The notes under the pieces: model-generated | The model's input: the letters and a program-made list of their open reading frames with translations, nothing else | Told to the model about the DNA's origin: nothing | Databases searched by the model: none | Source: Stutzerimonas xanthomarina DSM 18231 | GTDB taxonomy: Bacteria; Pseudomonadota; Gammaproteobacteria; Pseudomonadales; Pseudomonadaceae | Assembly (NCBI RefSeq): GCF_900129835.1 | Contig: NZ_FQXA01000002.1 | Span: forward strand, 496,001 to 560,000 | DNA: 64,000 nucleotides | Direction of reading: 5' to 3' | Position numbers and translations under genes: made by a program | In this document: in pieces, positions 49,589 through 59,075 of the stretch | Position numbering within the stretch: the stretch's first letter is position 1 | Layout: each line of letters opens with the position of its first letter

Positions 49589-49993
49589 ATGGCAGCAATT
49601 CTTCAGGCACAGGCATTTACGAAAGACCAGTGCGCAACCGGTCTAAGGGCTGCGGTGAGCATTCTGGAGAAATGGCAGGCAACCACCGACCAGGCCTGCA
49701 CTATTCTTCGGATTTCACGTAGCACCCATAATCGAGCCAAGTCGGGTGACGCCAGTTGGTCGGTCAATCTCGACCCGGACCAGATGCAACGCATTAGCTT
49801 CGTTCTGAACATTCATGCCGCACTTCGGCTGGTTTTCGACAATCCGGAGAACGTGTACGGATTCGCTGCGATGGCCAACCATAACGAATTCTTCAATGGG
49901 CGCTCGCCGCTGGAAATCATGGCTCAAGGTGACATGGTTTCCTTGTATGAATCATTCCGTCGTATCGACAGCCTACGAGGCGCTCAGTGGTAA
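49589..49993 (+). CDS. Antitoxin with Xre-like HTH and MbcA/ParS toxin-binding domain
   Basis: This 134-residue protein has an N-terminal helical DNA-binding part (AVSILEKWQATTDQACTILR, about 22-41, then ISRSTHNRAK). A C-terminal MbcA/ParS/Xre toxin-binding module follows (LNIHAALRLVFDNPENVYG, about 72-90, then FFNGRSPLEIMAQGDMVSLYE). It neutralises the RES-domain toxin encoded directly downstream and probably represses the operon. I start at 49589; the frame extends 15 residues back to 49544 without family-like residues. The stop overlaps the toxin's GTG start by 7 bp, supporting coupled translation. Confidence 0.88.
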   Translation: MAAILQAQAFTKDQCATGLRAAVSILEKWQATTDQACTILRISRSTHNRAKSGDASWSVNLDPDQMQRISFVLNIHAALRLVFDNPENVYGFAAMANHNEFFNGRSPLEIMAQGDMVSLYESFRRIDSLRGAQW

Positions 49994-50679
49994 ATCCGAA
50001 CCAGCTTCCGGAGCTGGCTGATGCTCAACAACAGGCCTATCGACTGGTAAACTCGAAGTTTCCGCCTATCGCCTTGTTCGATGACGTCGCCGATGCCGAC
50101 GAGTTCGAAACGCTCTATCAGCTACAAGCCCTGACCAATCCACGACTGCGCAACGAGACTGGACATCTGGAGTTGATTTCGCGCACTGAGATCCCCTTCG
50201 GAATACCAGGCTGCTCATACGCCACCGCTCCGTTTACGCACATTAACCCTGCGGGGTCGCGTTTCAGCGATGGCAGTTTTGGCGTGCTTTATCTGGCCAG
50301 CACGATGGATACCGCGCTTGCCGAAGTCAGCTATCACCAGGACCGCTACTGGTCCAGGGTGATTGGACTGAACTATGAGCGTTTTGTCTTCCGAGGCTTG
50401 TCGTGCCGCTTCAGTGAAGCCGGGATGCTCGATGCAATACCCATCCCGATGACGGATCCACTCTACGACCCTGACGACTACTCGAGCGGCCGTCGTCTCG
50501 GGCGACTGCTGAGAGAAGGCCGAAAGCCGGGTTTGCGTTATCACTCTGTACGCAAGGCAGGCCAACATTGCTGGGCGCTGATGACGCCAAAGCCTGTGAC
50601 TTCGATCATCCAAGGCGCACGTTATGAGATGGTCTGGAACGGTTGCATCTCGAGTGTCAGCTCGATCGGCGCAATTTGA
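49987..50679 (+). CDS. RES-domain toxin
   Basis: This 230-residue protein has the RES signature: Arg19 in AYRLVNSKF, Glu113 in LYLASTMDTALAEVSYH, and a serine in the GLRYHSVR stretch (about 190) near the C-terminus. Characterised RES toxins (MbcT, for example) destroy NAD+ and stop growth. The GTG start at 49987 is preceded by GAGG seven bases upstream and overlaps the antitoxin gene. The domain spans most of the protein, with an N-terminal extension of about 15 residues. The pair stands alone between a flippase gene and xdhC, as a mobile addiction module would. Confidence 0.88.
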   Translation: MVNPNQLPELADAQQQAYRLVNSKFPPIALFDDVADADEFETLYQLQALTNPRLRNETGHLELISRTEIPFGIPGCSYATAPFTHINPAGSRFSDGSFGVLYLASTMDTALAEVSYHQDRYWSRVIGLNYERFVFRGLSCRFSEAGMLDAIPIPMTDPLYDPDDYSSGRRLGRLLREGRKPGLRYHSVRKAGQHCWALMTPKPVTSIIQGARYEMVWNGCISSVSSIGAI

Positions 50680-50843
50680 ACACCATCGTCTGCCAGCAGC
50701 GACTTTGCAGACCGAGCGGCACGTCCTCTCCCTGAACGCATGCCAGCAAGGTACAACGCAGCCCCCATGCAGCAGAACGCGCTTCGGGCTGGTCCGATCC
50801 ATAACGGGCGGCCCAGTCTCGCCGATTCGCCAGGGGGACAGAT

Positions 50844-51809
50844 ATGCAACACCTTGATCTGCAGGTGATCGATCAGGCGCTTCAATGGGTAGCGGACGGA
50901 CATGACGTATGGTTTTGCACCGTATTATCGACCTATGGATCGGCGCCGCGCGCGCCCGGCGCGCTCCTCGTTGCCCGAGCCGATGGTGCATATGCAGGCT
51001 CGTTGTCAGGCGGGTGCGTCGAGGAGGAGTTTCTCGCCAGCCTGGCGCAAGGCGAGCTGCAAGCGCCGGTGCAAATCGTGCGCTACGGCGAAACCGATGA
51101 CGACCGGCGTCGCCTACGGCTGCCGTGCGGCGGCATCCTGCAGGTGCTGGTAGAGCACCACGCACCGAGCGCAACATGGCGCGGCCATCTGCTTATGCTG
51201 CAGGCAACCCTACAAGGCCAGAAGCGCTTGCTGCGGCGGGTAGACCTGACGACCGGCACCGCCGAACTGCTGGCCGACCAAGGCGGTGAGCAGACCTGCC
51301 TCAGGGATGAACAGGTGGATATTCGCATCGGCCCCGCGCTTCGGCTGCTGCTTGCGGGCGTATCGCCAGTTGCACGGGCGTGCGCTGGATTCGCCCGAGC
51401 GCTGGGTTGTGAAGTTATAGCTTGTGATCCGCGCGAAGAAATGCAGGGCATGCTGATCGACGGCATCGAAGTGCAACCAATATTACCCTCCGTGTTTATT
51501 GCGTCCGGCGCGTGCCACGAGGCCACCGCCGTGGTCGCGCTGACACATGATCCGCGCATCGATGACCTCGCGCTGATGGAAGCGGTACGAACCCCGGCGT
51601 TCTATATCGGCGCCATGGGTTCGCGACAGACATCAGCCAAGCGGGCCGAGCGACTGCATCGCGTCGGCGGGCTTACCGATGAGCAAATCAAGCGCATCCA
51701 TATGCCTATCGGACTGAACCTCGGCAGCAAGACACCGGCTGAAATAGCCCTGTCGGTGATGGCTGACGTGCTGCGGGTATATCGCGGCAAAGCGCGGGAC
51801 GTCCTTTAA
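50844..51809 (+). CDS. XdhC/CoxI family molybdenum-cofactor protein, orphan
   Basis: This 321-residue protein has an N-terminal XdhC/CoxI domain (TYGSAPRAPGALLVARADG, about 30-48; SLSGGCVEEEFLA) and a C-terminal Rossmann domain. The latter includes VVALTHDPRIDDLALMEAV and FYIGAMGSRQTSAKRAERL (about 250-268), then HMPIGLNLGSKTPAEIALSVMADVL. XdhC-type proteins bind molybdenum cofactor, help sulfurate it and insert it into xanthine dehydrogenase and related enzymes. No such oxidoreductase is adjacent, so the client is elsewhere. AGGGGGA at about 50830-50837 sets the start. Confidence 0.88.
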   Translation: MQHLDLQVIDQALQWVADGHDVWFCTVLSTYGSAPRAPGALLVARADGAYAGSLSGGCVEEEFLASLAQGELQAPVQIVRYGETDDDRRRLRLPCGGILQVLVEHHAPSATWRGHLLMLQATLQGQKRLLRRVDLTTGTAELLADQGGEQTCLRDEQVDIRIGPALRLLLAGVSPVARACAGFARALGCEVIACDPREEMQGMLIDGIEVQPILPSVFIASGACHEATAVVALTHDPRIDDLALMEAVRTPAFYIGAMGSRQTSAKRAERLHRVGGLTDEQIKRIHMPIGLNLGSKTPAEIALSVMADVLRVYRGKARDVL

Positions 51810-52670
51810 ACGACGAGATCACGCCCAATCCAGCACCTCTCACTGCGTCAAAGAGCACCGGTCACCCAATTCCTACAGACGGCTTTTCTACGATTGAATT
51901 CCTGTCATAAACATCAGGACCATCCAGCGAAGCCGTGGAAGCCCCGCCGCGCTTGGCCTGCACGCAGTTATCCACCAAAGCTGTGGATAAAACTGTGAAT
52001 ACATTAGGGATGACTCGCTCAAACGCCCGGCTGGCGGGGCTTGCCACAGATCGCCGAGTTTTTATCCATTACTAAAAAACGATTTAAATTCAATAGCTTA
52101 AAATAAGCAATCCTAACAACCTAAACGGTTCGGAGTTCGATAGCAAAGCTCGCACCAGCATGTGCATAACAATTCTTGTCAATATTTTTTTTAGACAGAA
52201 TCGCACTTGTAGGTACGGACCCGATTCACTCCTGACTTAGTGCGAGCATGTGCTGCTGGCTGCTACTCGACCGCAACGCTTACAGCCATAGCAAGCTGAG
52301 CCACTTTCGCTGTCGCGGTCTGCGCATACTGCAACGCTGAACAACACGTCAGCGGTTCATAGACCTGGAAAAAGCTATCGCTGGGCTGGAAGGTCAATCT
52401 TGGGTGGCTCGCCCCTGGAAATGCTCCGTCAGTCAGACGGATGCTCGCTCTTTCGCCTGCGACGTTCCGTCAAAACTCCAGAGCCAGCTGGCGGCTGCCA
52501 AGCGTCTGGCCAGCTCGCGTGCAGAATTGACCGTCTATGCAGATATTCGGAGTACCGCAGACGAAAGGTTGTTCGGCCTATAGCAACGCAACGGATGCTA
52601 GCTCGGCATAGCACGCAATGGCTCGCGCGGATACACAGAGAAGCGCCGCTGTTGTCAGTTTCCAGATACG
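51810..52670. other. Gene-poor region with DnaA-box-like motifs and an AT-rich stretch
   Basis: No intact gene is convincing here. At 51968-51976 is TTATCCACC, and at 51982-51990 TGTGGATAA (the exact reverse complement of the DnaA box TTATCCACA), facing each other. Weaker relatives are TGTGAATAC at 51994-52002 and TTATCCATT at 52062-52070. DNA from about 52060 to 52200 is unusually AT-rich, including TTTAAATTC, TTAAAATAA and a T8 run near 52185. A coding-like remnant follows at 52248-52583. I see no tRNA, rRNA or IS end in the remainder. Confidence 0.6.
52248..52583 (+). pseudogene. Possible gene remnant with an in-frame TGA
   Basis: In one frame ATG 52248 reads MCCWLLLDRNAYSHSKLSHF then RCRGLRILQR. 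It meets TGA at 52338-52340 and continues TTRQRFIDLEKAIAGLEGQS, with AAKRLASSRAELTVYADIRS and DERLFGL, to TAG at 52581-52583. The downstream part looks protein-like (amphipathic, Glu/Leu/Ala-rich) and has no start codon of its own. I do not recognise the family. It could be a decayed gene or chance open sequence, so this call is tentative. Confidence 0.35.
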
Positions 52671-52671
52671 C

Positions 52672-52696
52672 GAAAGCCCCGATTAACGGGGCTTTC
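52672..52696 (-). terminator. Terminator of the tRNA operon
   Basis: Perfect 9-bp stem GAAAGCCCC (52672-52680) / GGGGCTTTC (52688-52696) with a 7-nt loop, 11 bp past tRNA-Leu on the minus strand. The U tract in that direction is short (UUU), so it may be leaky. On the plus strand the flank GCGTTTTA is more T-rich. Confidence 0.7.
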
Positions 52697-52707
52697 AGCG
52701 TTTTAGA

Positions 52708-52792
52708 TGGTGCGGACGGAGAGACTCGAACTCTCACACCTTGCGGCGCCAGAACCTAAATCTGGTGTGTCTACCAATTTCACCACGTCCGC
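52708..52792 (-). tRNA. tRNA-Leu (anticodon UAG)
   Basis: The minus strand reads GCGGACGTGGTGAAATTGGT onward, with anticodon arm CCAGA-TTTAGGT-TCTGG (anticodon TAG), a long type II variable arm and a GTTCGAGTC T-loop. The 7-bp acceptor stem GCGGACG/CGTCCGC closes it, and CCA is encoded (52708-52710). Last of three tRNAs transcribed Arg-His-Leu. Confidence 0.96.
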
Positions 52793-52807
52793 AAACTTCT
52801 AAACGAA

Positions 52808-52830
52808 AACGCCAGGCAGTGCCTGGCGTT
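52808..52830 (-). repeat. Palindrome between tRNA-Leu and tRNA-His
   Basis: AACGCCAGGCA (52808-52818) and TGCCTGGCGTT (52820-52830) form a perfect 11-bp hairpin with a one-base centre. In the tRNA transcript it could guide processing or act as a partial terminator. Confidence 0.65.
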
Positions 52831-52838
52831 CCGGAATA

Positions 52839-52915
52839 TGGGGTGGACGATGGGGTTCGAACCCACGACCGCAGGAGCCACAATCCTGTGCTCTACCAAC
52901 TGAGCTACGCCCACC
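52839..52915 (-). tRNA. tRNA-His (anticodon GUG)
   Basis: The minus strand begins GGTGGGCGTAGCTCAGTTGG, including the extra 5' G typical of tRNA-His, with anticodon arm CAGGA-TTGTGGC-TCCTG, a GTTCGAACC T-arm, acceptor GGTGGGC/GTCCACC and encoded CCA (52839-52841). Confidence 0.97.
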
Positions 52916-52942
52916 ATATTGCTTTGCTTGTTCCAACCGGAA

Positions 52943-53019
52943 TGGCGCACCCGGCAGGACTCGAACCTGCGACCATCCGCTTAGAAGGCGGATGCTCTAT
53001 CCAACTGAGCTACGGGCGC
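52943..53019 (-). tRNA. tRNA-Arg (anticodon UCU)
   Basis: The minus strand begins GCGCCCGTAGCTCAGTTGGA, with anticodon arm CCGCC-TTCTAAG-GCGG (anticodon TCT), a GTTCGAGTC T-arm, acceptor GCGCCCG pairing CGGGTGC (one G-U) and encoded CCA (52943-52945). First gene of the cluster. The promoter should lie in 53020-53289, shared with folD, where I see no confident element. Confidence 0.97.
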
Positions 53020-53289
53020 TTTATATCTGCATTCGATTGAGCGCAGACTTCAAGCTCCGGCCAGTGAAGGATAGACCTTCAAAAGCCGTCTTACCCAGCA
53101 GCAAGCTGTGCTCGACAAGCGGGGCGAATCTTAATGGCCTGGCTTTACCTCGTCAACAGCTAAACCGAAAAAAATTCAGTCTGGTAAAGGGGTTACGGGA
53201 ATCCCCCACCGTGTCGCCTTTGCCGAACGGTGCCGCCGTGCGAGAATGCGCGTCCTTTTTCAGTCCTTCTCGATGGTTAATCACGCGTC

Positions 53290-54144
53290 ATGACCGCAAA
53301 ACTGATCGACGGTAAACAGATCGCTTCCAATGTCCGCCAGCAAATCGCCGGCCGAGTTGCCGAGCGATCCAAGCAAGGTTTACGAGTGCCTGGCCTGGCA
53401 GTGATCCTCGTAGGCATGGACCCAGCTTCTCAGGTCTATGTGGCGCACAAGCGCAAGGATTGCGAGGAAGTGGGGTTCAAGTCCACCGCGCATGATCTGC
53501 CCGCTTCGACCAGCCAGGATGAATTGCTGGGATTGATCGATCAGCTTAATGATGACCCTTCGATCGACGGCATTCTTGTGCAACTCCCGTTGCCTAAGCA
53601 TCTGGACGCATCGCAACTGCTCGAACACATCCGCCCTGACAAGGACGTGGATGGCTTCCACCCCTACAACATCGGTCGGCTCGCCCAACGGATGCCGTTG
53701 CTGCGCCCATGCACACCTAAAGGCATCATGGCCCTACTGGACAGCACCGGGGTCGATCTGCATGGCCTCAACGCGGTGGTGGTAGGTGCGTCCAACATCG
53801 TCGGCAGGCCCATGGCGCTCGAGCTATTGCTGGCAGGCTGCACGACTACCGTCACTCACCGATTCACCCACGACTTGGCTGATCACGTCAAACGCGCCGA
53901 CCTGATCGTGGTCGCGACGGGGATCACCGGTTTGGTCAAAGGAGAGTGGATCAAGGAAGGCGCCATCGTCATCGATGTGGGCATCAATCGCCAAGCCGAC
54001 GGCAAGCTGGTCGGTGATGTTGAGTTCGATGTGGCGGTGCAACGCGCCAGTTGGATTACCCCCGTACCGGGTGGTGTAGGTCCAATGACACGCGCCTGTC
54101 TGCTGGAAAACACATTGCATGCAGCTGAGCACCTCCATGGTTGA
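53290..54144 (+). CDS. folD: Bifunctional methylenetetrahydrofolate dehydrogenase/cyclohydrolase FolD
   Basis: This 284-residue cytoplasmic enzyme converts methylene-THF through methenyl-THF to formyl-THF with NADP. Motifs are [20 protein letters not shown] (about 38-57; catalytic Lys/Tyr), [11 protein letters not shown] (about 96-106), [13 protein letters not shown] (about 119-131), the cofactor loop [13 protein letters not shown] (about 163-175) and the closing [19 protein letters not shown]. The length is normal. It is adjacent to a tRNA cluster, as in Pseudomonas genomes. A perfect-palindrome terminator follows. Confidence 0.97.
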   Translation: MTAKLIDGKQIASNVRQQIAGRVAERSKQGLRVPGLAVILVGMDPASQVYVAHKRKDCEEVGFKSTAHDLPASTSQDELLGLIDQLNDDPSIDGILVQLPLPKHLDASQLLEHIRPDKDVDGFHPYNIGRLAQRMPLLRPCTPKGIMALLDSTGVDLHGLNAVVVGASNIVGRPMALELLLAGCTTTVTHRFTHDLADHVKRADLIVVATGITGLVKGEWIKEGAIVIDVGINRQADGKLVGDVEFDVAVQRASWITPVPGGVGPMTRACLLENTLHAAEHLHG

Positions 54145-54181
54145 GGCGCGCAGCGCCTGAAGCGGAGGCAACGGACACATT

Positions 54182-54207
54182 AAAACGGCACCCGCGGGTG
54201 CCGTTTT
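54182..54207. terminator. Bidirectional terminator between folD and the importer operon
   Basis: AAAACGGCACCCG / CGGGTGCCGTTTT is a 26-bp perfect palindrome (54182-54207) with T-rich ends on both strands. It lies between convergent folD and the solute-binding-protein gene. Confidence 0.93.
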
Positions 54208-54228
54208 GTTTTACTCAGCGCAGTCCGA

Positions 54229-55968
54229 CTACCGCGCCTGCTCCCAGGATTTGATCAGTTCGCTATAGCTGACTGTCTGGCCCTGTGGCTTTTCATTTTC
54301 CAGTTTGGGCTTCGGCGCACCGGGCTGGCTCAGCCAGTATTCCGGGTCACGCGGCTCGTTCAGCTTTGGCCCACATTTTGGTTGCACATTGGCTCTCTCG
54401 AGCCGAGCCATCATCGTGTCCTGTGCTTCGGCGAGCCCGTCCAGCGCCTCCTGAGGTGTTTTGTCACCACTGGCCGCTTCGGCGATGTACTGCCACCAGA
54501 GCTGCGCCAGACGTGGATAGTCCGGCACATTGGTTCCGGTCGGCGTCCACTGCACCCGCGCCGGGCTGCGATAGAACTCCACCAGACCGCCCAGTTTTGG
54601 CGCTACCTCGGTCATGGCATCTGAGTTGATGTCTGACTCACGGATCGGCGTCAGCCCCACCAGCGTCTTTTTCAACGACACGGTTTTCGCCACGGTGAAT
54701 TGCGCGTAAAGCCAGGCAGCCAGACGGCGCTTTTCAGGAGTCGAGTTGAGGAAGGTCCAGGAACCCGCATCCTGATAGCCCAGTTTCATGCCCTCCTCCC
54801 AATATGGCCCTTTTGGCGACGGCGCCATCCGCCACTTCGGCGTGCCGTCCTCATTGACGACCGGCAGGCCCGGCTTGGTCATGTCGGCAGTAAAGGCGGT
54901 GTACCAGAAGATCTGCTGTGCAATGTTGCCCTGAGCGGGAACCGGGCCTGACTCGGAGAACGTCATGCCCTGCGCCTCACGGGGTGCATATTCGCGCATC
55001 CAATCGACGTACTTCTGCGTGGCGTACACCGCGGCAGGACCATTGGTGGCGCCACCGCGGGCGACGCTTGAACCTACCGGATGGCAGTCCTCGACGCGGA
55101 TGCCCCACTCGTCAACCGGCAAACCGTTTGGCAGCCCCTTGTCTCCCGCGCCGGCCATGGAAAACCAGGCATCGGTGAAACGCCAGCCGAGCGAAGGGTC
55201 CTTCTTGCCATAGTCCATGTGGCCGTAGACGCGTTGGCCATCTATTTCTTTCACGTGCTTGCTGAAGAATTCAGCGATGTCTTCATAGGCGGACCAGTTC
55301 ACCGGCACGCCAAGCTCGTAGCCGTAACGCTCTTTGAATTGCTGTTTCAGCTCTGGCCGTTCAAACCAGTCGGCACGAAACCAGTAGAGGTTCGCGAACT
55401 GCTGCACAGGCAGCTGATAGATCTTGCCGTCAGGCCCCGTGGTGAAGGAGATCCCAATGAAGTCATCCAGATCGAGTGTCGGCAGCGTGTAATCCTTGGC
55501 TTCGCCTTCGATCATGTCGCTGATCGCAACCGCTTTTCCATAACGAAAATGCGTGCCGATCAGATCCGAGTCATTGATGTAGCCGTCATAAATGTTCTTG
55601 CCGGATTGCATCTGCGTTTGCAGCTTCTCGACGACATCGCCTTCCTGCATCAGGTCATGCCGCAGCTTGATGCCAGTGATCTCACTGAACGCCCGAGCGA
55701 GCGTCTTCGATTCATACTCGTGGGTGGTGATGGTTTCGGATGCGACGTTGATCTCCATCCCGCGGAACGGCTCAGCAGCCTTGATAAACCAGCGCAACTC
55801 CTCCATCTGCTGCTCCGGTGACAGCGTTGAGGGATTGAATTCCGACTCGATCCATTTCTTTGCGGCGTCTTCGTAGGCATCAGCCCATGCCGTTCCTGCC
55901 AAGCCGGACAACGTCAGCAAGGCTGTGAGCGCCATGCCATGTCGGGTGTTGTTTTTATTCTCGAACAT
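54229..55968 (-). CDS. ABC importer solute-binding protein (GlpV-like)
   Basis: This 579-residue periplasmic protein has a signal peptide (ALTALLTLSGLAGTAWADAY, cut after about residue 30). It is clearly larger than the usual 400-450-residue sugar binders, as are the rhizobial glycerol-binding GlpV proteins. Recognisable stretches include SGKNIYDGYINDSDLIGTHF (about 122-141), LPVQQFANLYWFRADWFERP and KLGYQDAGSWTFLNSTPEKR (about 400-419). The ATG at 55968 has AAGGAGG five bases upstream (55974-55980); the longer GTG start at 55974 would sit in that site. Last gene of the importer operon. Glycerol or a related polyol is the likely ligand by family; no glycerol kinase gene is nearby to confirm it. 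Confidence 0.87.
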   Translation of the reverse strand: MFENKNNTRHGMALTALLTLSGLAGTAWADAYEDAAKKWIESEFNPSTLSPEQQMEELRWFIKAAEPFRGMEINVASETITTHEYESKTLARAFSEITGIKLRHDLMQEGDVVEKLQTQMQSGKNIYDGYINDSDLIGTHFRYGKAVAISDMIEGEAKDYTLPTLDLDDFIGISFTTGPDGKIYQLPVQQFANLYWFRADWFERPELKQQFKERYGYELGVPVNWSAYEDIAEFFSKHVKEIDGQRVYGHMDYGKKDPSLGWRFTDAWFSMAGAGDKGLPNGLPVDEWGIRVEDCHPVGSSVARGGATNGPAAVYATQKYVDWMREYAPREAQGMTFSESGPVPAQGNIAQQIFWYTAFTADMTKPGLPVVNEDGTPKWRMAPSPKGPYWEEGMKLGYQDAGSWTFLNSTPEKRRLAAWLYAQFTVAKTVSLKKTLVGLTPIRESDINSDAMTEVAPKLGGLVEFYRSPARVQWTPTGTNVPDYPRLAQLWWQYIAEAASGDKTPQEALDGLAEAQDTMMARLERANVQPKCGPKLNEPRDPEYWLSQPGAPKPKLENEKPQGQTVSYSELIKSWEQAR

Positions 55969-56010
55969 ACACACCTCCTTTGGGTTTTTCGTAAGGATCA
56001 GCCCTCAGGC

Positions 56011-56283
56011 TCAACCCCAGCGCATCACTGCAAACAACCAGACGAGAGATAGCGCGGTCGCTATCCAGATGCTCCAGTCGGTCAGGCCTATCAGCAGGAG
56101 ATGCCAATAGGCGCTGCCCAGAAGTCCAATGAACAATCGATCGCCCCGAGTGGTGACGATAGGTAAAAAGCCTTTTCGAGGCGCACAGGGACGTCTTAGC
56201 TCCCATGCGCTCATAAGTGCCAGCATCACGCCAATCACCGCAAAAAAAGCCGCCGTGGGGGTCGTCCAGGCCATCCAGTTCAT
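56011..56283 (-). CDS. DUF2160 small membrane protein (GlpU-like)
   Basis: This 90-residue protein has three hydrophobic segments: TAAFFAVIGVMLALMSAWE (about 10-28), RLFIGLLGSAYWHLLLIGL (about 48-66) and WIATALSLVWLFAVM (about 71-85). A basic loop RRPCAPRKGF lies after the first. This is DUF2160, found almost only inside GlpV-type importer operons. Its role may be to support the permeases, which is inference. GAGGAA six bases before the ATG at 56283 sets the start. It sits 10 bp after glpQ-like and 42 bp before the binding-protein gene. Confidence 0.85.
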   Translation of the reverse strand: MNWMAWTTPTAAFFAVIGVMLALMSAWELRRPCAPRKGFLPIVTTRGDRLFIGLLGSAYWHLLLIGLTDWSIWIATALSLVWLFAVMRWG

Positions 56284-56293
56284 GAGCGTTCCT

Positions 56294-57094
56294 CTATACC
56301 CGGCCCAGGGCGAAGCCCTTGGCAACGTGATTGCGGACGAACCAGATCACCAGCATGCCCGGAAGAATAGTCAGCACGCCGGCAGCTGCCAGGACGCCCC
56401 AGTCAATGCCGGAAGCGGACACGGTGCGCGTCATTACTGAAACGATGGGTTTTGCATCCACCGACGTCAGCGTGCGTGCCAGCAGGAGCTCGACCCAGGA
56501 AAACATGAAGCAGAAGAAGGCTGTCACGCCGATGCCCGAACCGATCAGCGGGATGAAAATCTTCACGAAGAACTTGGGAAAACTGTAGCCGTCGATGTAC
56601 GCCGTCTCGTCGATTTCCTTGGGTACGCCGGACATGAAGCCTTCCAGAATCCATACCGCGAGCGGCACGTTGAACAGGCAATGCGCCAATGCCACCGCAA
56701 TGTGCGTGTCGAAAAGTCCGATCGACGAATACAGCTGAAAAAACGGCAGCAGAAAGACTGCTGGCGGCGCCATCCGATTGGTCAGCAGCCAGAAAAACAG
56801 GTGCTTGTCGCCGAGGAAGCGAAAGCGGGAAAAGGCATAAGCCGCAGGCAGTGCCACCGTCAGCGAGATGATCGTGTTCAGGCATACGTAATACAGCGAG
56901 TTGATGTAGCCGCTGTACCAACTGCGATCGGTAAAGATCACCTTGTAATTGTCAAACGTGAGGTCCCGAGGCCATAGCGTCAGCCCTCCAAGAATTTCAG
57001 TGTTGCTCTTGAACGACATATTGACCAGCCAGTAGATCGGCACCATCAGAAAGGCGATGTAGAGGATCAGTACGACTCGCTTGCGCAGGTTCAT
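56294..57094 (-). CDS. ABC importer permease (GlpQ-like, MalG type)
   Basis: This 266-residue inner-membrane permease has six membrane segments, starting with VVLILYIAFLMVPIYWLV (about 6-23). The EAA-loop region is EIDETAYIDGYSFPKFFVKIFIP (about 170-192), which docks with the ATPases. The start at 57094 has GAGGGC upstream. Translation from the in-frame ATG at 57124 would overlap the upstream permease gene and add ten residues. It pairs with the GlpP-like permease encoded just upstream, forming the membrane channel. Confidence 0.88.
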   Translation of the reverse strand: MNLRKRVVLILYIAFLMVPIYWLVNMSFKSNTEILGGLTLWPRDLTFDNYKVIFTDRSWYSGYINSLYYVCLNTIISLTVALPAAYAFSRFRFLGDKHLFFWLLTNRMAPPAVFLLPFFQLYSSIGLFDTHIAVALAHCLFNVPLAVWILEGFMSGVPKEIDETAYIDGYSFPKFFVKIFIPLIGSGIGVTAFFCFMFSWVELLLARTLTSVDAKPIVSVMTRTVSASGIDWGVLAAAGVLTILPGMLVIWFVRNHVAKGFALGRV

Positions 57095-57107
57095 TAGCAG
57101 GCCCTCT

Positions 57108-57967
<860 letters not shown>

Positions 57968-57971
<4 letters not shown>

Positions 57972-59065
57972 GGCCGGTCCTCCACCAGCCGATCATCGGC
58001 GTACAGCATCAGCCACTGAGCCGGGAACGTGACCCACGCCTGCTCCCTTGGCACGGCCTGATCCTCCGGCAGGCGCGCCTTCAGCAGGTGGCCTTGCAAG
58101 CGTAGCGTCAGGATCTTGAACGTCCCGAGGTCCTCCACCCGCACCACCTCGGCCTGCATTCCGCCGGCCGTGGCTTCGTTGGTTACCTGGACGAACTCTG
58201 GACGGATACCGATTTGCAAGCGGCTCGCTGTCAGCTCGGGCAACCGAGCCGCCTGCGCGCCTGAAAGCGGAAGATGCAGATCACCAAAGCCGACGCCCTC
58301 CTCCTCGGCGCGTACCTCGATGAGGTTCATTCCCGGGCTGCCGACGAAGAAACCGACAAAGGTGTGCTGTGGTCGCTCGAACAGCTCGCGAGGCGTACCA
58401 AACTGGACGATCTGCCCACCATGCATCACGGCGATCTTATCGGCGAAGGTCGAGGCCTCCAGCTGATCGTGGGTGACGTAGATCATCGTGATATTGAATT
58501 GTTCGTGGATCTGCTTGAGCTTGCGCCGCAACTTCCACTTCAAGTGCGGATCGATGACCGTGAGCGGCTCGTCAAAAAGGATGGCCGAGACGTCATCCCT
58601 TACCAGCCCGCGCCCCATGGAGACCTTCTGCTTCTCATCCGCGGTCAGATTGCGGGCTTTGCGCTTGAGCAGCGGGTGCAGGTCGAGCACCTCGGCAATC
58701 TCGTGCACCTTGCTGGTGACTCGCGCTTCCGGCACGCCCTGGTTGCGCAAGGGAAAGGCCAAATTGTCGAAGACGGTCATGGTGTCGTACACGACCGGGA
58801 ACTGGAAAACCTGCGCAATGTTGCGCTGCTCGGGCGTCAGCCGATTCACCTCGCGCGTATCGAACAGCACCTGACCTTCGGATGGGCTCAGCAAGCCTGA
58901 GATGATGTTGAGCAAGGTCGACTTACCGCAGCCGGACGGACCAAGCAGCGCATAAGCACCGCCCTGCTCCCACACATGATCCATCTCACGGATGGCATAG
59001 TCTGCCGCCCCACGTGGTTGCGCGCTGTAACTATGGGCCAGGTTCTGCAAGCGAATCTCTGCCAT
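57968..59065 (-). CDS. ABC importer ATPase 2 (GlpT-like) with degenerate signature motif
   Basis: This 365-residue MalK-type ATPase has a canonical Walker A (GPSGCGKST, about 42-50), a canonical Walker B (AILFDEPLTVID, about 158-169) and an H-loop (YVTHDQLEA). The ABC signature LSGGQ is replaced by LTADEKQK. A C-terminal regulatory TOBE-like domain follows (GIRPEFVQV). The start at 59065 (MAEIRLQN) follows the usual opening; the open frame extends back to 59311 through sequence of the previous gene. Together with its partner it forms one consensus and one degenerate ATP site (see findings). Confidence 0.9.
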
Positions 59066-59075
59066 GACGCTCTCC

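Noticed and set aside
50215..51177. Minus-strand open frame of 320 residues over the RES toxin and xdhC
   Set aside because: Spans the antisense of two well-supported genes, with an Arg-rich composition and no domain.
51960..52210. Chromosomal origin oriC
   Set aside because: Only one exact DnaA box and no dnaA/dnaN/rpmH nearby. A box pair alone does not make an origin.
53020..53289. A further tRNA or small RNA between tRNA-Arg and folD
   Set aside because: No cloverleaf or stable hairpin seen. The region should hold the divergent promoters, but I could not assign elements with confidence.
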